NCBI GenBank assembly: GCA_002696035.1 | Contig: NZQV01000016.1 | Coordinates: forward strand, 62,001-126,000 | Direction of reading: 5' to 3' | Source: Balneola sp. | GTDB taxonomy: Bacteria; Bacteroidota; Rhodothermia; Balneolales; Balneolaceae | DNA length: 64,000 nucleotides | Part shown: positions 63,704-64,000 of the stretch, piece after piece | How the letters are laid out: each line of letters begins with the position of its first letter | How positions within the stretch are numbered: position 1 is the first letter of the stretch | Position numbers and translations under genes: made by a program | Notes under the pieces: generated by a model | Databases searched by the model: none | What the model saw: the letters and a program-made list of their open reading frames with translations, nothing else | What the model was told of the DNA's origin: nothing

Positions 63704-64000
63704 ATGACTACTGAAACCAAAGAATTGACGAAACAAGAAGCCTTCCTGGCCTATCTGCTCAGATTGGCTGATGATCGCCTCATCCTCGGACAGCGAATGT
63801 CAGAATGGTGTGGGCACGGACCTCAGCTTGAAGAAGATCTTGCCATGGCTAATATGGCCTTGGATCTTATCGGTCATGCCACAGCGCTGTATGAATATGC
63901 TGCCGAGATCGAAGATGAAGGCCACGATGAAGACTATTTCGCGTACTTTCGGGATGACCGCGAGTTCACCAACCTTCAGCTTTGCGAACTTCCCAAAGGT
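63704..64000 (+). CDS. paaC: Phenylacetyl-CoA epoxidase, subunit C (5' part)
   Basis: The first 99 codons of the structural diiron-like subunit that pairs with PaaA; the gene is cut by the window end. I translated it directly: MTTETKELTKQEAFLAYLLR at the start, then LADDRLILGQRMSEWCGHGP and LEEDLAMANMALDLIGHA, which is the PaaC pattern (LGDDALILGQRLSEWCGHAP type). ACAAGA precedes the ATG. paaD, paaE and further genes are expected beyond the edge. Confidence 0.92.
   Translation, partial: MTTETKELTKQEAFLAYLLRLADDRLILGQRMSEWCGHGPQLEEDLAMANMALDLIGHATALYEYAAEIEDEGHDEDYFAYFRDDREFTNLQLCELPKG

Overview
This window looks like chromosomal DNA of a Gram-negative bacterium of the Bacteroidota/Balneolota group, most likely a Balneolota relative such as Balneola or Gracilimonas (an inference; no rRNA is present to confirm it). 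The evidence is two very large secreted proteins ending in type IX secretion sorting domains (one with a YPNPFNPTT start), a PorV-family outer-membrane protein, DUF3127, lipocalin/FtsX export genes, abundant lipoproteins, and at least two promoters that fit the TTG / TAnnTTTG pattern. I see no phage, plasmid, CRISPR or rRNA/tRNA genes.

Layout. 1-6.4 kb: the end of an M28 peptidase lipoprotein, an acetamidase-like lipoprotein, gap, pruA, a DUF3127 protein and an aldo/keto reductase. 6.5-11.7 kb: two double-domain universal stress proteins, a DUF368 polyprenyl-phosphate transporter coupled to pcm, and lgt. 11.7-15.7 kb: porin, ZIP metal transporter, MscS channel and a YgjP-type metallopeptidase. 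15.8-17.9 kb: an envelope-stress module (Spy-like protein; ECF sigma, membrane anti-sigma candidate and membrane-anchored Spy/CnrX-like sensor). 17.9-22.6 kb: rlmN and the lepA-(unknown)-lepB operon. 22.8-41.8 kb: the secretion block, with a PorV-like gene, a 3005-residue Ig-repeat T9SS cargo, hisE, an AttH/permease/ATPase export system and a triple-LamG T9SS cargo. 42.1-50 kb: hisA, a serpin lipoprotein, hisF and gltB. 50.4-58.1 kb: DtxR regulator, membrane SpoIIE phosphatase, TANGO2-like protein, NhaC and an M61 peptidase. 58.2-64 kb: a four-helix-bundle gene between inverted repeats, then aromatic catabolism: hppD-hmgA on the minus strand, a REP-type transposase with palindromes, and paaA-paaB-paaC (cut by the window end) on the plus strand.

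How it works together. hppD/hmgA (tyrosine route) and paaABC (phenylacetyl-CoA route) would degrade aromatic amino acids, while pruA and gltB handle proline/glutamate. All four transcription units carry a near-identical AAAAGCGCT palindrome upstream, lying in or near the predicted core promoter where one can be proposed, which suggests one shared repressor. The second striking theme is small palindromic repeats: at least six sequence families occur in the accessory half, and nearly all sit within a few bases of a stop codon. They include REP doublets around a RAYT transposase and ~29-bp inverted repeats that frame a lone four-helix-bundle gene. These two themes are the best candidates for something undescribed.
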